NCBI GenBank assembly: GCA_002901265.1
Contig: PPHI01000020.1
Coordinates: 1 to 64,000 of the forward strand
Source: Rhodopirellula baltica
GTDB taxonomy: Bacteria; Planctomycetota; Planctomycetia; Pirellulales; Pirellulaceae
DNA: 64,000 bases
Reading direction: 5' to 3'
Numbering within the stretch: the stretch's first letter is position 1; each line of letters starts with the position of its first letter. Below, in pieces: positions 36,624-44,303 of the stretch. Below the pieces are notes generated by a model. That model was not told the origin of the DNA, ran no database searches, and saw nothing but the letters and a program-made list of their open reading frames with translations. The position numbers were made by a program, and so were the translations under genes.

Positions 36624-36640
36624 GGTGGGTGGCACCATTC
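36624..36640. repeat. REP-like palindrome 2 (upstream of RAYT copy 1)
   Basis: GGTGGGTGGCACCATTC, in the roughly 100-base 5' flank shared with RAYT copy 2. It is the reverse-oriented form of the GGATGGTGCCA core. Confidence 0.55.
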
Positions 36641-36666
36641 GGACTCTTGTGTGGCATGCCTACGAT

Positions 36667-36831
36667 ATGCCATTCGATTCCGACATACTTGACGATCTTT
36701 TCCACAGCGTCGACTTCACCGCGTTCGTCGTTGAGGCCTGCGCCGCCGGTCGCCTTCCATGTCCCGTCGCAGTTCGCCAAAGGGTATACGAGGAATATGA
36801 GCGACAATTGCGAGAACGAAACCTGAAATAG
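36667..36831 (+). CDS. Short hypothetical protein
   Basis: A 54-codon frame from ATG 36667 (MPFDSDILDDLFHSVDFTAF, ending VYEEYERQLRERNLK). The charged, helical C-terminus and hydrophobic spacing look like a real small protein, and I recall similar acidic-start peptides in planctomycetes, but no family can be named. It begins right after the RAYT 5' flank, so the original N-terminus may be lost. The opposite strand is also open here, which lowers confidence. Confidence 0.35.
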   Translation: MPFDSDILDDLFHSVDFTAFVVEACAAGRLPCPVAVRQRVYEEYERQLRERNLK

Positions 36832-36937
36832 GCCCCGCAAATATTCTCTATTTTTTCTTCGGTCTCACTTGCTTTGCTATCGCTTGTCGCAAAAATAACA
36901 GCATTAAGGAAAAACCGTGCTTAAGCGAGGGAACGTT

Positions 36938-37579
36938 ATGCCTGAAATGCGAAAGCAAGATTACGTACGTCAAATCGAAATTCTCGATCGTCGCATCGAC
37001 GAGCTGACCAAGCCCGTCCCTTCTCGCGACATTCTTCACGCCGCCAAAACCATTGCGGCGGCAGATCCCGGTAATTTTTATCGCCCAGGCACATTCACGA
37101 GCGAAGATTACGACAATCTTTGTGAGGCGAAATACGCACTCGAAGAGTTTTTGCCACGCATTCTAGCGGTCATCCGCGACCACTCTATCGACCCGGACAC
37201 CGGATGGAGATTTGAGACGCTATCCAATAGCTTCGGCGATTTTGGTAATTGTGCCATCTGCGATGGGCCATTTCAGCATCTTGAAGCGACCGTCAAGGTG
37301 CATCTCAGCTTCATGCGGCCCGGAACTTTCGCTGGCGTATGTCGCGAATGCGTCGGCTACTACGCACCGCTCGAATTCACGGAAAGGGAGGACGTCGATG
37401 CATGGCGGGGGGATTGCATCGACATCTGCGAGCCACGGGAAAAGGATTCCAAGAAAGAGGAGCAGCGACGCGACCTAATCGACGCAATTCGCAACCATGC
37501 CTTAGCGACACATTATTTTGGGGAGATTGCCCAGCAAGCCCCGAAATGGGCAGAAGATGCATTTGGCGAATGGCGGTAG
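36938..37579 (+). CDS. Hypothetical protein with a CxxC-CxxC zinc-ribbon-like core
   Basis: 213 residues from ATG 36938, preceded by GCGAGGG at a good ribosome-binding distance. The N-terminal third is helical and charged. The middle has two Cys pairs, CAIC and CREC, about 35 residues apart (GNCAICDGPFQHLEATVKVH and GTFAGVCRECVGYYAP), a likely zinc-binding module. The C-terminus is charged and helical (KDSKKEEQRRDLIDAIRNHA). No signal peptide or membrane segment. Family unknown. It is the first gene of a compact four-gene run in the accessory region. Confidence 0.65.
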   Translation: MPEMRKQDYVRQIEILDRRIDELTKPVPSRDILHAAKTIAAADPGNFYRPGTFTSEDYDNLCEAKYALEEFLPRILAVIRDHSIDPDTGWRFETLSNSFGDFGNCAICDGPFQHLEATVKVHLSFMRPGTFAGVCRECVGYYAPLEFTEREDVDAWRGDCIDICEPREKDSKKEEQRRDLIDAIRNHALATHYFGEIAQQAPKWAEDAFGEWR

Positions 37580-37637
37580 CCAATTGCCAGACCTCCGCTC
37601 AGGCAGCGCTCAGTTTATCTCTCGCTTTCCATGTCCC

Positions 37638-37769
37638 ATGAAGAAATCGTCTAAGTCCAAGCCGAAACTTCCGCAACAAAGCGATCGCATCATCCAGCGT
37701 GGCAAGCGGCCACCGACCCTGCCCAAGCCCAGGCCCCGGCCCAAACCTGCACCGCATAAGCCGCAATGA
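37638..37769 (+). CDS. Lys/Pro-rich small basic protein, copy 1
   Basis: 43 residues: MKKSSKSKPKLPQQSD, then RGKRPPTLPKPRPRPKP and a basic end. No hydrophobic core, so probably disordered and able to bind nucleic acid or an acidic surface. Its stop overlaps the start of the membrane-protein gene (ATGA), which argues strongly that it is translated. A second peptide of the same type follows that gene at 38210. Confidence 0.55.
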   Translation: MKKSSKSKPKLPQQSDRIIQRGKRPPTLPKPRPRPKPAPHKPQ

Positions 37770-38206
37770 ATGATTCGGACTTAGACTATCAAGCCTATCT
37801 CAGCGAGCGACAGTCCACGGTTGAGGCGGAGCACTCCGGCGCCGCTACCTATGACAAGTGGCTCATTACGCTCGCTTCCGGTGCGTTCGGCCTGTCGATC
37901 ATCTTCTTCAAAGACATCGCACAAGGAAAGCCGCGTGATGGGACCGCCGTCCTGATTGTCGGCTCCTGGGCTTTGCTGCTCGCAAGCATCTGCTGCACCA
38001 TGGCATCATTTCTGACCTCGCAGGCGGCCTTCGTGCGCTACCGCGAGATTCTCGATGCCAGGCAAGTAAACGAAAACGAAGATGCAATCGATGAGACCAA
38101 TCTCTGGAGCACTGTCGTCCTCATTCTAAATATTGCCTCCCTGATCAGCTTCATCCTCGGTGCTCTGTTGCTGGCCCTGTTCTGTATCCAAAACGTCAAG
38201 GATTAG
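37766..38206 (+). CDS. Small multi-pass membrane protein of unknown function
   Basis: 146 residues. A charged N-terminus (LSERQSTVEAEHSGAATYDK) precedes hydrophobic segments near 34-50 (ITLASGAFGLSIIFF), 61-86 (AVLIVGSWALLLASICCTMA) and 117-142 (VVLILNIASLISFILGALLL), with a charged loop (RYREILDARQVNENEDAIDE). I recall similar three-helix proteins on integrative elements and phage-like regions of proteobacteria next to small basic or Pro-rich peptides; no function is assigned. Coupled by ATGA to the peptide upstream and 3 bases from the peptide downstream. Confidence 0.72.
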   Translation: MNDSDLDYQAYLSERQSTVEAEHSGAATYDKWLITLASGAFGLSIIFFKDIAQGKPRDGTAVLIVGSWALLLASICCTMASFLTSQAAFVRYREILDARQVNENEDAIDETNLWSTVVLILNIASLISFILGALLLALFCIQNVKD

Positions 38207-38209
38207 CCC

Positions 38210-38344
38210 ATGTCCAAGAAACAAGATTTTGGTAAGCGACCACCCAAGCCGCCGGTCATGCCACCAAGTGGCAAAGGCAAGCCCCAGCACGGAGCGCGCC
38301 CGCCCAAGTCGCCACCGGCCAAACCGCCGGTTAAGACCAAGTAG
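38210..38344 (+). CDS. Lys/Pro-rich small basic protein, copy 2
   Basis: 44 residues: MSKKQDFGKRPPKPPVMP, GKGKPQHGARPPKSPPAK and a basic end. It starts 3 bases after the membrane-protein stop, with AGGA just upstream as ribosome binding site. It has the same composition and the same RPPxxP spacing as the 37638 peptide, so the two look like paralogues bracketing the membrane protein. Confidence 0.55.
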   Translation: MSKKQDFGKRPPKPPVMPPSGKGKPQHGARPPKSPPAKPPVKTK

Positions 38345-38738
38345 CCCGGCAAGTTCGCAAGCTACGTTTCGGTTATGAAATTTGGCGAGCCCGTGGCTCC
38401 GAAGGCCTGCCAAAACATGTCATAGAGAGAGCTGAATGGATGGTGCCATCCATCATCCAGATAAGCGAGTTGTAATGGAACCACGGCGTTCGCGGTACAA
38501 TAAGCGGTCGTTGGGCCTCTGCCGCGATTAGCTGGCTCGTTCAGGATCATGCAACTGAGTTTTGATACAGAGTCGGCGCAGCGTGGTACCGAAGGCTTTC
38601 ACTTTCATTCGGTGGCTGGTGCGTTGGCGATGGCTAATTTGATCAGCGACACGCTAGTCGAAGTAGGCCGCCGCGATTGCTTGGCCGCGATGATGCTGCC
38701 GGCCTGTTTGCCTTGCGTGCTCTCGGATGGATTCTGAG
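38345..38738. other. Intergenic accessory segment with REP palindrome
   Basis: 394 bases between the small operon and the RAYT copy 2 relic. It contains the REP-like palindrome at 38437-38452. Short open frames on both strands have no recognisable product. Confidence 0.35.
38437..38452. repeat. REP-like palindrome 3
   Basis: TGGATGGTGCCATCCA, a perfect 16-base palindrome and the most symmetrical copy of the REP core in the window. Confidence 0.65.
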
Positions 38739-39390
38739 CTACCGATACACGAGGCCTTTCCGAAGAACTTGGCCGAACGATTTCGGGACCTTTGCCGACA
38801 GCCCGTCGACACTCTGCTTCGCTGCCCAGCGAAGCAGTCCCCAGTACGTCTCCCAGTCCACATTCAAAAAGCCGCGGTCACTGCTTCGCACCCCTTCGGC
38901 ATGGACTTCGGCGTCATCAGAACGCTTGTCGGGTTTGAGTCTCAGGGGACTGAGCCAAGCGTCGCGCCGGATGCGTTTCCCTGTCGGGTTCTTGCGGCTT
39001 TGCTTTCGCTTTTGGCGCAGTTCATCGACTGGTGTTTCGCGGATCTCCCGCCCCGCTTCTGCGGTGCTCACTGGCTTGAGATCAAACGCGGTCGATGGGA
39101 TCTGCTCGCCGCGTTTTGATTTCGCCCGATCGTAAGCACTTGTATGGGGACATTGGTCGGGACTCTCTGCCATCGCCGCACGGACCGGATTGAGATCAAC
39201 GTACTGAGATCAACGGACATGACGCAGGCCAACAAGCCAGCCTCATCCACAATCCGCTGCGATTTAAAGCGTCCTTCCCGGAAACGGCATCCACGCCGGC
39301 GAGCCAAGCGCGGCGAACACAACACTGCTGGACATGGACTATACAGACATCACATGAGGTGAACTGTTCACATCGCTGAGGCCGAGGCAT
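38739..39390 (-). pseudogene. RAYT transposase, copy 2, internal deletion and frameshift
   Basis: Starts MPRPQRCEQFTSCDVCIVHV like copy 1 and continues to GVDAVSGKD, where about 130 codons are missing. It resumes as GRFKSQRIVDEAGLLACVMSV in another frame and then, after a 14-base tandem duplication (TTGATCTCAGTACG repeated near 39192-39220), continues as NPVRAAMAESPDQCPHTSAYDRAK to the stop at 38739. The missing block includes the HUH motif, so it cannot be active. The joint lies at a GGGAAGGAC microhomology. Confidence 0.78.
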
Positions 39391-39451
39391 CGCACTCTCC
39401 TGTGTGGGGGCGCGGTCAATCTACCGGACGAGCGGATCGAGTCAAGCATTT

Positions 39452-39468
39452 GGTGGGTGGCACCATTC
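39452..39468. repeat. REP-like palindrome 4 (upstream of RAYT copy 2)
   Basis: GGTGGGTGGCACCATTC, in the same position relative to RAYT copy 2 as palindrome 2 is to copy 1. Confidence 0.55.
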
Positions 39469-39492
39469 GTCACGAGTTGTGGAATTCGCACC

Positions 39493-39747
39493 GCCGGCCC
39501 CTCCGGGGCGAGCCTGTGGTTCGTATCGCAATCTCGGGGTTGCCACCCCGAGCTACCGACGCGGACTCCTCGGGAGTCAAGCCTGCCCGTAGTCGAAGTG
39601 CAATCACGCTGCGTGTTCGGACATGATTCCATTGGGGCGAGTGTTGAGTCATACCGCACACGCCCCGGAGGGGCCGGCTTGGTTAGCTCGGGGCGGGAGC
39701 CCCGAGTTTTAAAAAACTCACCATGCAATCGCCCCGGAGGGGCCGGC
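39493..39747. repeat. Cluster of GC-rich palindromic repeats
   Basis: The 18-base unit CGCCCCGGAGGGGCCGGC occurs at 39661-39678 and 39730-39747, and inverted at 39493-39510. Between them lie two perfect 8-bp hairpins: CTCGGGGT/ACCCCGAG (39533-39552) and CTCGGGGC/GCCCCGAG (39687-39706). This is a second class of REP-like element, distinct from the GGATGGTGCCATCC type. No gene runs through it. Confidence 0.65.
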
Positions 39748-40000
39748 GTCGCTACACGATGATCCGTGACCAACACGCACGATTCAATTTGCAATGTTCA
39801 TTTTGCAATTTGCAATCCTGGCCGTTCGGAGTTGCTGGACCGGATGCAACGGAACCGTGGCTAGCGCCATGCGGCTAATTGGGAGCAGTGGTTGGATTGT
39901 TGCGCGGCCTGTGTCTTATCAGCCGCATTCGCGCTAGCGAGCGGTTTCTTGGCTGGAGTTTATGGCATGCTTGTAGGCCAGCGGAAACGCGTTCAATCGT

Positions 40001-40109
40001 CTGTTGATTTTCAAACTTGTTCACTTCCTACGTGGCCCTATGCTTCGCAAGAGCAGCGGTGGAGAACGCTACTTTCGCGGAGCGAAAGGCGACACTCGAA
40101 AATCAACAG
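40001..40109 (-). repeat. MITE-like palindromic repeat, copy B
   Basis: 109 bases with perfect 12-base terminal inverted repeats (CTGTTGATTTTC and GAAAATCAACAG). The internal part (TCGCCTTTCGCTCCGCGAAAG, read on the minus strand, with a CTTTCGC hairpin) matches copy A at 17656 in the opposite orientation. It is the best preserved copy. Confidence 0.75.
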
Positions 40110-40127
40110 GATGTTAAGTGAATTAGC

Positions 40128-40145
40128 GGATGGTGCCACTCACCA
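40128..40145. repeat. REP-like palindrome 5
   Basis: GGATGGTGCCACTCACC, less symmetrical than copies 1 and 3, just after the MITE-like copy B. Confidence 0.5.
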
Positions 40146-40380
40146 ACCCTGACGTGGGCGAAGCGAGATTGTTAGTTCGCAATCGAGGACCGGATGCTTG
40201 TCGCTATGGATCAGATCGCAGTCGCTGAAAAGGCAAAGGCAATTGGACTATCAAGACGCCTCATGTCATCGTTTTCAATGTTGGCTTTGTTCAAGCTCTG
40301 GGATTCGTTGCGCCAGCTTGTGTGACCAATGCCCCAATCCATGAAATGTTGGAGTTCGGAAGAGTATCATACCAGTTCAT

Positions 40381-40566
40381 TTCCGAATTCTCATCGCACT
40401 GGTTTTTATCGCTTTGGCAGTGCGTTTTCATCTCCCTGGATGGGTGTTCGCGGGAGTACTGCTCCTGTTTTTCTGCATTGGATTTATTGAAGTGCAAACT
40501 GAATCAATGAAGCAAGAAGAGGCAAACGACGGGGAAGCACCGATTGAACCTGCGGCGGATGATTGA
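40381..40566 (+). CDS. Possible small membrane protein, start uncertain
   Basis: The frame ending at TGA 40564 reads two adjacent hydrophobic stretches (FRILIALVFIALAVRF and GWVFAGVLLLFFCIGFIEV) followed by an acidic tail (KQEEANDGEAPIEPAADD). This looks like a real small two-helix membrane protein. No ATG, GTG or TTG precedes the first helix in frame, so either an unusual start is used or the 5' end is broken. Confidence 0.35.
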   Translation, partial: FRILIALVFIALAVRFHLPGWVFAGVLLLFFCIGFIEVQTESMKQEEANDGEAPIEPAADD

Positions 40567-40652
40567 TGCGACCACAAGGAACAGAAATGCACTGTCATGA
40601 TCGAACTTAGAGTTGAGTGTGCTTGCGAACATCGCGCGAACAGGTAGCGGCA

Positions 40653-41987
40653 CTACTCCGGCGGTGATTCGAGTTGAGCGGCGGCAGAATGAAGCCATGC
40701 TTCGAGATTTGAATATCCGTCACCGTCGTCATCGCTGTTTGGTTCAGGGGGGAGCGTGAGTCTGGTTGAACTTGAAGTTGGCTTTGCAAAGCCAACTTCG
40801 GCGACTGAATCGATGATCGTACCGCGTCGCTCGGTGATCGTTTGAATGATCCTGCGGTCGTTCGCATCACGGTCGTTGGGTCGACTCCCGACGTTGGACA
40901 GCAACTCGTTTTCTAGAACCGTCGCATCAAGTCGTTTGAGCGGTTTCACCGTGACCGGTGCGGATGTCACCAAGGGACTTACGTTCGACCGAATATCGAG
41001 CAGGTCATTGTGCGGCCCGAGATTGCCAGAGTGATGGAGTTGGCTGCCCGCTGCGATATTGTTTTCGACGATTACTACAGCATGCTCGTTTTGGCTTGAA
41101 GGGCCGTAGATGAATTGATTGTCCCAGAGCGTTGAAGCGAGCGGACCGGAACCTTCGGGATCAAAGTAGCCGACTGGCCAACGACCGGGGTTATAGACCA
41201 GATTATTGACGACCAAACTGCTGGTATCGCCTTTGATCGTTGGGTTGCGGTCGTCCGAATGTGCAAACACATTGCGAATCAAACTGATGCGCCGACTGTG
41301 ATCCCCAATCAAGACCGCCTTCGAATGTCTCCCTTTTGGATGCAGCGAATTGTCGAGCTGTTCGGCGATCAGGCAGTGGCTTACCGTCACGTCCCGCACT
41401 CCTCTGTACCAAGTTGAGAAGCCTTCATCGATCGCCCAGCTCATACTGACATGGTCGATCACGATGTTGAACACCGACGTTTCACCGTCTTCGCTTCCGA
41501 TGACTTGAATCGCATCGCGATCTTCGGGCTTGTGACCGGGACCGTCGCCAATTCGTATCGCGAGATGTTGAACCAGAACATCATGGGTTCGGATCGAAAG
41601 GCCAGCCCCAGACAGCGTGATCCCTGGTGCGGGTGCACATTGTCCCGCGATAGTGACAAATGGATCGGCAATGACGAAATTAGTTGCCGCCTCGATCACA
41701 CCGCCAACTGAAAAGACAATTGTTCTTGGGCCTTTTGCATTGAGCGCTTCGCGCAGTGATCCGCTCCCCGTGTCGGCAAGTGTCTCGACAACGAAGACCC
41801 GCCCCCCACGGCCAGCGATAGTATCCGTACCAAATCCTTCTGCGCCAGGAAAGATAGCGAGCGACTCGCTGAGATCCCTGTGGGCGTCGTCCAAGTTTGG
41901 GAGTGGAGGACTCGGCGTTTTGTGTTGCAGAAATGCGATCACACCAACGGCCGCAATCAGAACACCAATCGTCAAGAATCGAATCAT
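40653..41987 (-). CDS. Pectate lyase-like (PL1-type) right-handed beta-helix protein
   Basis: 444 residues. An N-terminal hydrophobic segment (FLTIGVLIAAVGVIAFL) is a signal anchor. The rest follows polysaccharide lyase family 1: FPGAEGFGTDTIAGRGGRVF, TLADTGSGSLREAL, TIVFSVGGVIE, LSIRTHDVLVQHLAIRIGD, IDHVSMSWAIDEGFSTW, HSKAVLIGDHSRRISLIRNV and repeated Asn-ladder strands. Near the C-terminus there is an EF-hand-like DDDGDGYSNLEAWLH typical of planctomycete exported lyases. It should cleave pectin-like polyuronides by beta-elimination outside the cytoplasm. Divergent from the DUF3472 gene. Confidence 0.88.
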   Translation of the reverse strand: MIRFLTIGVLIAAVGVIAFLQHKTPSPPLPNLDDAHRDLSESLAIFPGAEGFGTDTIAGRGGRVFVVETLADTGSGSLREALNAKGPRTIVFSVGGVIEAATNFVIADPFVTIAGQCAPAPGITLSGAGLSIRTHDVLVQHLAIRIGDGPGHKPEDRDAIQVIGSEDGETSVFNIVIDHVSMSWAIDEGFSTWYRGVRDVTVSHCLIAEQLDNSLHPKGRHSKAVLIGDHSRRISLIRNVFAHSDDRNPTIKGDTSSLVVNNLVYNPGRWPVGYFDPEGSGPLASTLWDNQFIYGPSSQNEHAVVIVENNIAAGSQLHHSGNLGPHNDLLDIRSNVSPLVTSAPVTVKPLKRLDATVLENELLSNVGSRPNDRDANDRRIIQTITERRGTIIDSVAEVGFAKPTSSSTRLTLPPEPNSDDDGDGYSNLEAWLHSAAAQLESPPE

Positions 41988-42152
41988 AGTACGTGCCAGG
42001 CCCCCCCTCGGCGACTTGCGTTAACGGCCCCCTGACACAGCGACGCACTTCGCCGGTAAGTCAATTGTTCGAACATAGCTTGTTAGCACAACGGGTTATG
42101 ATACCGCTTCCAATCACGCCGTCAGTCTTCCTCGCAAGATTCAAACAACACC

Positions 42153-43442
42153 ATGATACGCTACTGCAACGCCCCCCTGCTGCTCGTTCTCCTGGTGAAC
42201 GTGGCGGTCGCCGGTGAATGGACTGTGCCCTTGGCTGGCAACGCATTCCGCACGGCTCCTGATTTGAACGATCGAGCTGATCGTCGCGACGGCACGCTTT
42301 CCTGGCGCGATACGGCGGCAGTGTATTCCGCTTACTTTCATATCGATCGTCCGGCGAAACTGCAATTGAAACTTTCGGCAAGTAGCGATGCCACCGCGGC
42401 CAACTTGGTGACGTTGGTTGAAGGGAAACGAATTGAAACAAAGGTTGAGGCAAGCGTCGCTGAGTATTCTTTGGGGCAAGTCGAAATCGATCATGCCGGA
42501 TATGTACGTGTCGATTTTCAGCTCGCGAAGACAACCGATAAAACAACAATCTCGCTGCGTGAATTGAAGGTCGTTTCGGACGCTACTGAATTAACCGTCG
42601 ACTTTGTTCGAAACAACGACGGAGGCATGTTCTACTGGGGACGTCGCGGTCCATCGGTGCACTTGCGATACGTTGTCCCAGAGCAACGCACCTTGGAGTA
42701 CGCGTATTCAGAGATCACAGTTCCAGAGGGCGAGGACACATTGGGAACGTATTTCATGGCGAATGGCTTCGGCGAAGGCTATTTCGGATTTCAGGTGAAT
42801 GGTCCCAATGAGCGTCGCGTCTTGTTTTCGGTTTGGAGTCCGTTCAAGACGGACCGCCCCAGCGAGATTCCGGCCGACCAACGTGTGGAGTTGCTTGCCC
42901 GCGGTAAGGACGTGCGTGTTGGTGAATTTGGAAACGAAGGATCTGGTGGGCAGAGCTACCTGATTGAACCATGGAAGGCTGGCGTCACCTATCGGTTTCT
43001 AACCGCCGTGAAACCAACGGGGGAGGGAAGTACGATTTACACATCGTGGTTTAGCGAGAAGGGTGAGCCTTGGCGGTTGATTGCGAGTTTTCGACGTCCG
43101 CAAACGGATACTTCGCTGCGAGGCTTTCACTCGTTTCTGGAAAACTTCATGCCGTCGACGGGATTCATCGAACGCCGTGGCTTGTATGGAAACGTTTGGG
43201 TTTGCGACGACAGCGGACAGTGGCACGAGTGCACAAAAGCGGTGTTTAGCGTCGACGGAACAGGCTCGGGAAGACACCGACTGGATTTCCAAGGAGATGC
43301 CGAAGGTAATCGTTTTGTCCTTCGCAACTGTGGCTTCTTCAACGAAACCGGTCGTCGAGGTCAGATGTTCGAACGTGATTCATCCAGCGACCAAAAACCG
43401 AGGATCGATTTCGCAAACTTACCAACAGATTCACACCCCTAA
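42153..43442 (+). CDS. Secreted DUF5077/DUF3472 protein
   Basis: 429 residues with a short signal peptide (LLLVLLVNVAVAGEW). The N-terminal part (VPLAGNAFRTAPDLNDRADR) resembles DUF5077. The rest is DUF3472: VYSAYFHIDRPAKLQLKL, FYWGRRGPSVHLRYVVP, GTYFMANGFGEGYFGFQVN, RRVLFSVWSPF, YTSWFSEKGEPWRLIASFRR. The family is extracellular and beta-rich, often near glycan-degrading enzymes, and its function is not established. Its neighbour on the other strand is a pectate-lyase-like protein, which fits a glycan-binding role. Confidence 0.88.
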   Translation: MIRYCNAPLLLVLLVNVAVAGEWTVPLAGNAFRTAPDLNDRADRRDGTLSWRDTAAVYSAYFHIDRPAKLQLKLSASSDATAANLVTLVEGKRIETKVEASVAEYSLGQVEIDHAGYVRVDFQLAKTTDKTTISLRELKVVSDATELTVDFVRNNDGGMFYWGRRGPSVHLRYVVPEQRTLEYAYSEITVPEGEDTLGTYFMANGFGEGYFGFQVNGPNERRVLFSVWSPFKTDRPSEIPADQRVELLARGKDVRVGEFGNEGSGGQSYLIEPWKAGVTYRFLTAVKPTGEGSTIYTSWFSEKGEPWRLIASFRRPQTDTSLRGFHSFLENFMPSTGFIERRGLYGNVWVCDDSGQWHECTKAVFSVDGTGSGRHRLDFQGDAEGNRFVLRNCGFFNETGRRGQMFERDSSSDQKPRIDFANLPTDSHP

Positions 43443-43679
43443 CGTGTTGGCGTTCACCATTCCAGCCGGACTTTGAGAATCTGCTGCCACCGAATTCGAT
43501 TTGCAATTCGTTGATTAGCTTGCTCCTCCCAAGTTACTGCTGGAAAGCAGTGATCGGGGCGTCTGGTTACTCTACAATCGCATCAACTAGAGCCGATGCT
43601 TGGTATCTGCGGAAAAGGCGTTTTCGATTGCGACCAGACTCGGTGCTTGCCGCGTTTCTCAAAGAATTGGAGATCCCCT

Positions 43680-44120
43680 ATGTTTCGTCAGCGTTTCGTT
43701 GTGCTTGTTTTAGGTGCGGTGACTCTTGCAGCGACAGCGGTGCATTCCGAATTGACAGCAGAGACGGTTGCCGGCGAAGAGTCGGCAAAAGTGAGAGAGC
43801 TGATGGAAAAACGGCGAGATGTTCTGGCGAAACGCGTCGAATATCTGACCGTCCAATTTCAAAATGCAATTGTGCCGTTCAACAAAGTGCTGGACGCTCG
43901 CGACGATCTATTCGCAGCGGAGCTCGAACTCGCAACTTCATCAGACGAACAAATTGAAGTGTTGAGGTCGCGAGTTGAAAACCTAAAAGAGCTTGAGGAA
44001 CTTTTCGAAGGACTTTATGCGAAAGGGCAAGCAGACGCGCCGACGAAACTCTTGGCGACGGCACATCGCTTGGCAGCCGAAATTGACCTGGCGCGGGCGA
44101 CAAGTGTGACTTCGCAATAA
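43680..44120 (+). CDS. Small periplasmic coiled-coil protein
   Basis: 146 residues from ATG 43680, giving a signal peptide (VVLVLGAVTLAATAVHSELTA). The mature part is almost entirely helical with heptad-like Leu/Glu spacing (VRELMEKRRDVLAKRVEYLT, LDARDDLFAAELELATS, IEVLRSRVENLKELEELFEG). It resembles the helical hairpin of TolC-type exporters and small periplasmic scaffolds seen in planctomycetes, but no family can be assigned. Confidence 0.68.
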   Translation: MFRQRFVVLVLGAVTLAATAVHSELTAETVAGEESAKVRELMEKRRDVLAKRVEYLTVQFQNAIVPFNKVLDARDDLFAAELELATSSDEQIEVLRSRVENLKELEELFEGLYAKGQADAPTKLLATAHRLAAEIDLARATSVTSQ

Positions 44121-44303
44121 AACGGTTGACGCATCACTCCACCGTGATCAGTACAAGTAACTTTAAATAGCGGCATTTAGCCCTTTTAGATTTTTCCTCT
44201 CGCGGTGTCACCTCATGCTTCGCAAAAGAAGTTGCCGCGAATGCCACCTTGGCTGAAAAGCGTTGCCATGAAGGCATCGGGAATCGGCGCAGGCGAGATG
44301 CAA

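Larger units (their letters stand above)
39748..40380. other. Accessory intergenic stretch
   Basis: No convincing gene. It holds short AT-rich direct repeats (ATTTTGCAATTTGCAATC near 39801), a segment around GGCTAGCGCCATGCGGCTAA (39860-39880) that looks like another dispersed motif, the MITE-like copy B (40001-40109) and REP-like palindrome 5. Probably a dump of repeats between the RAYT relic and the pectate-lyase-like gene. Confidence 0.4.

Noticed and set aside
38549-38737. 62-codon plus-strand frame
   Set aside because: No family resemblance, and its end abuts the RAYT relic; treated as chance.
33214-40600. Integrated genomic island at tRNA-Leu
   Set aside because: Accessory content is downstream, but no integrase and no repeated tRNA 3' end were found, and ordinary genes (DinB, PEP-CTERM) lie between.
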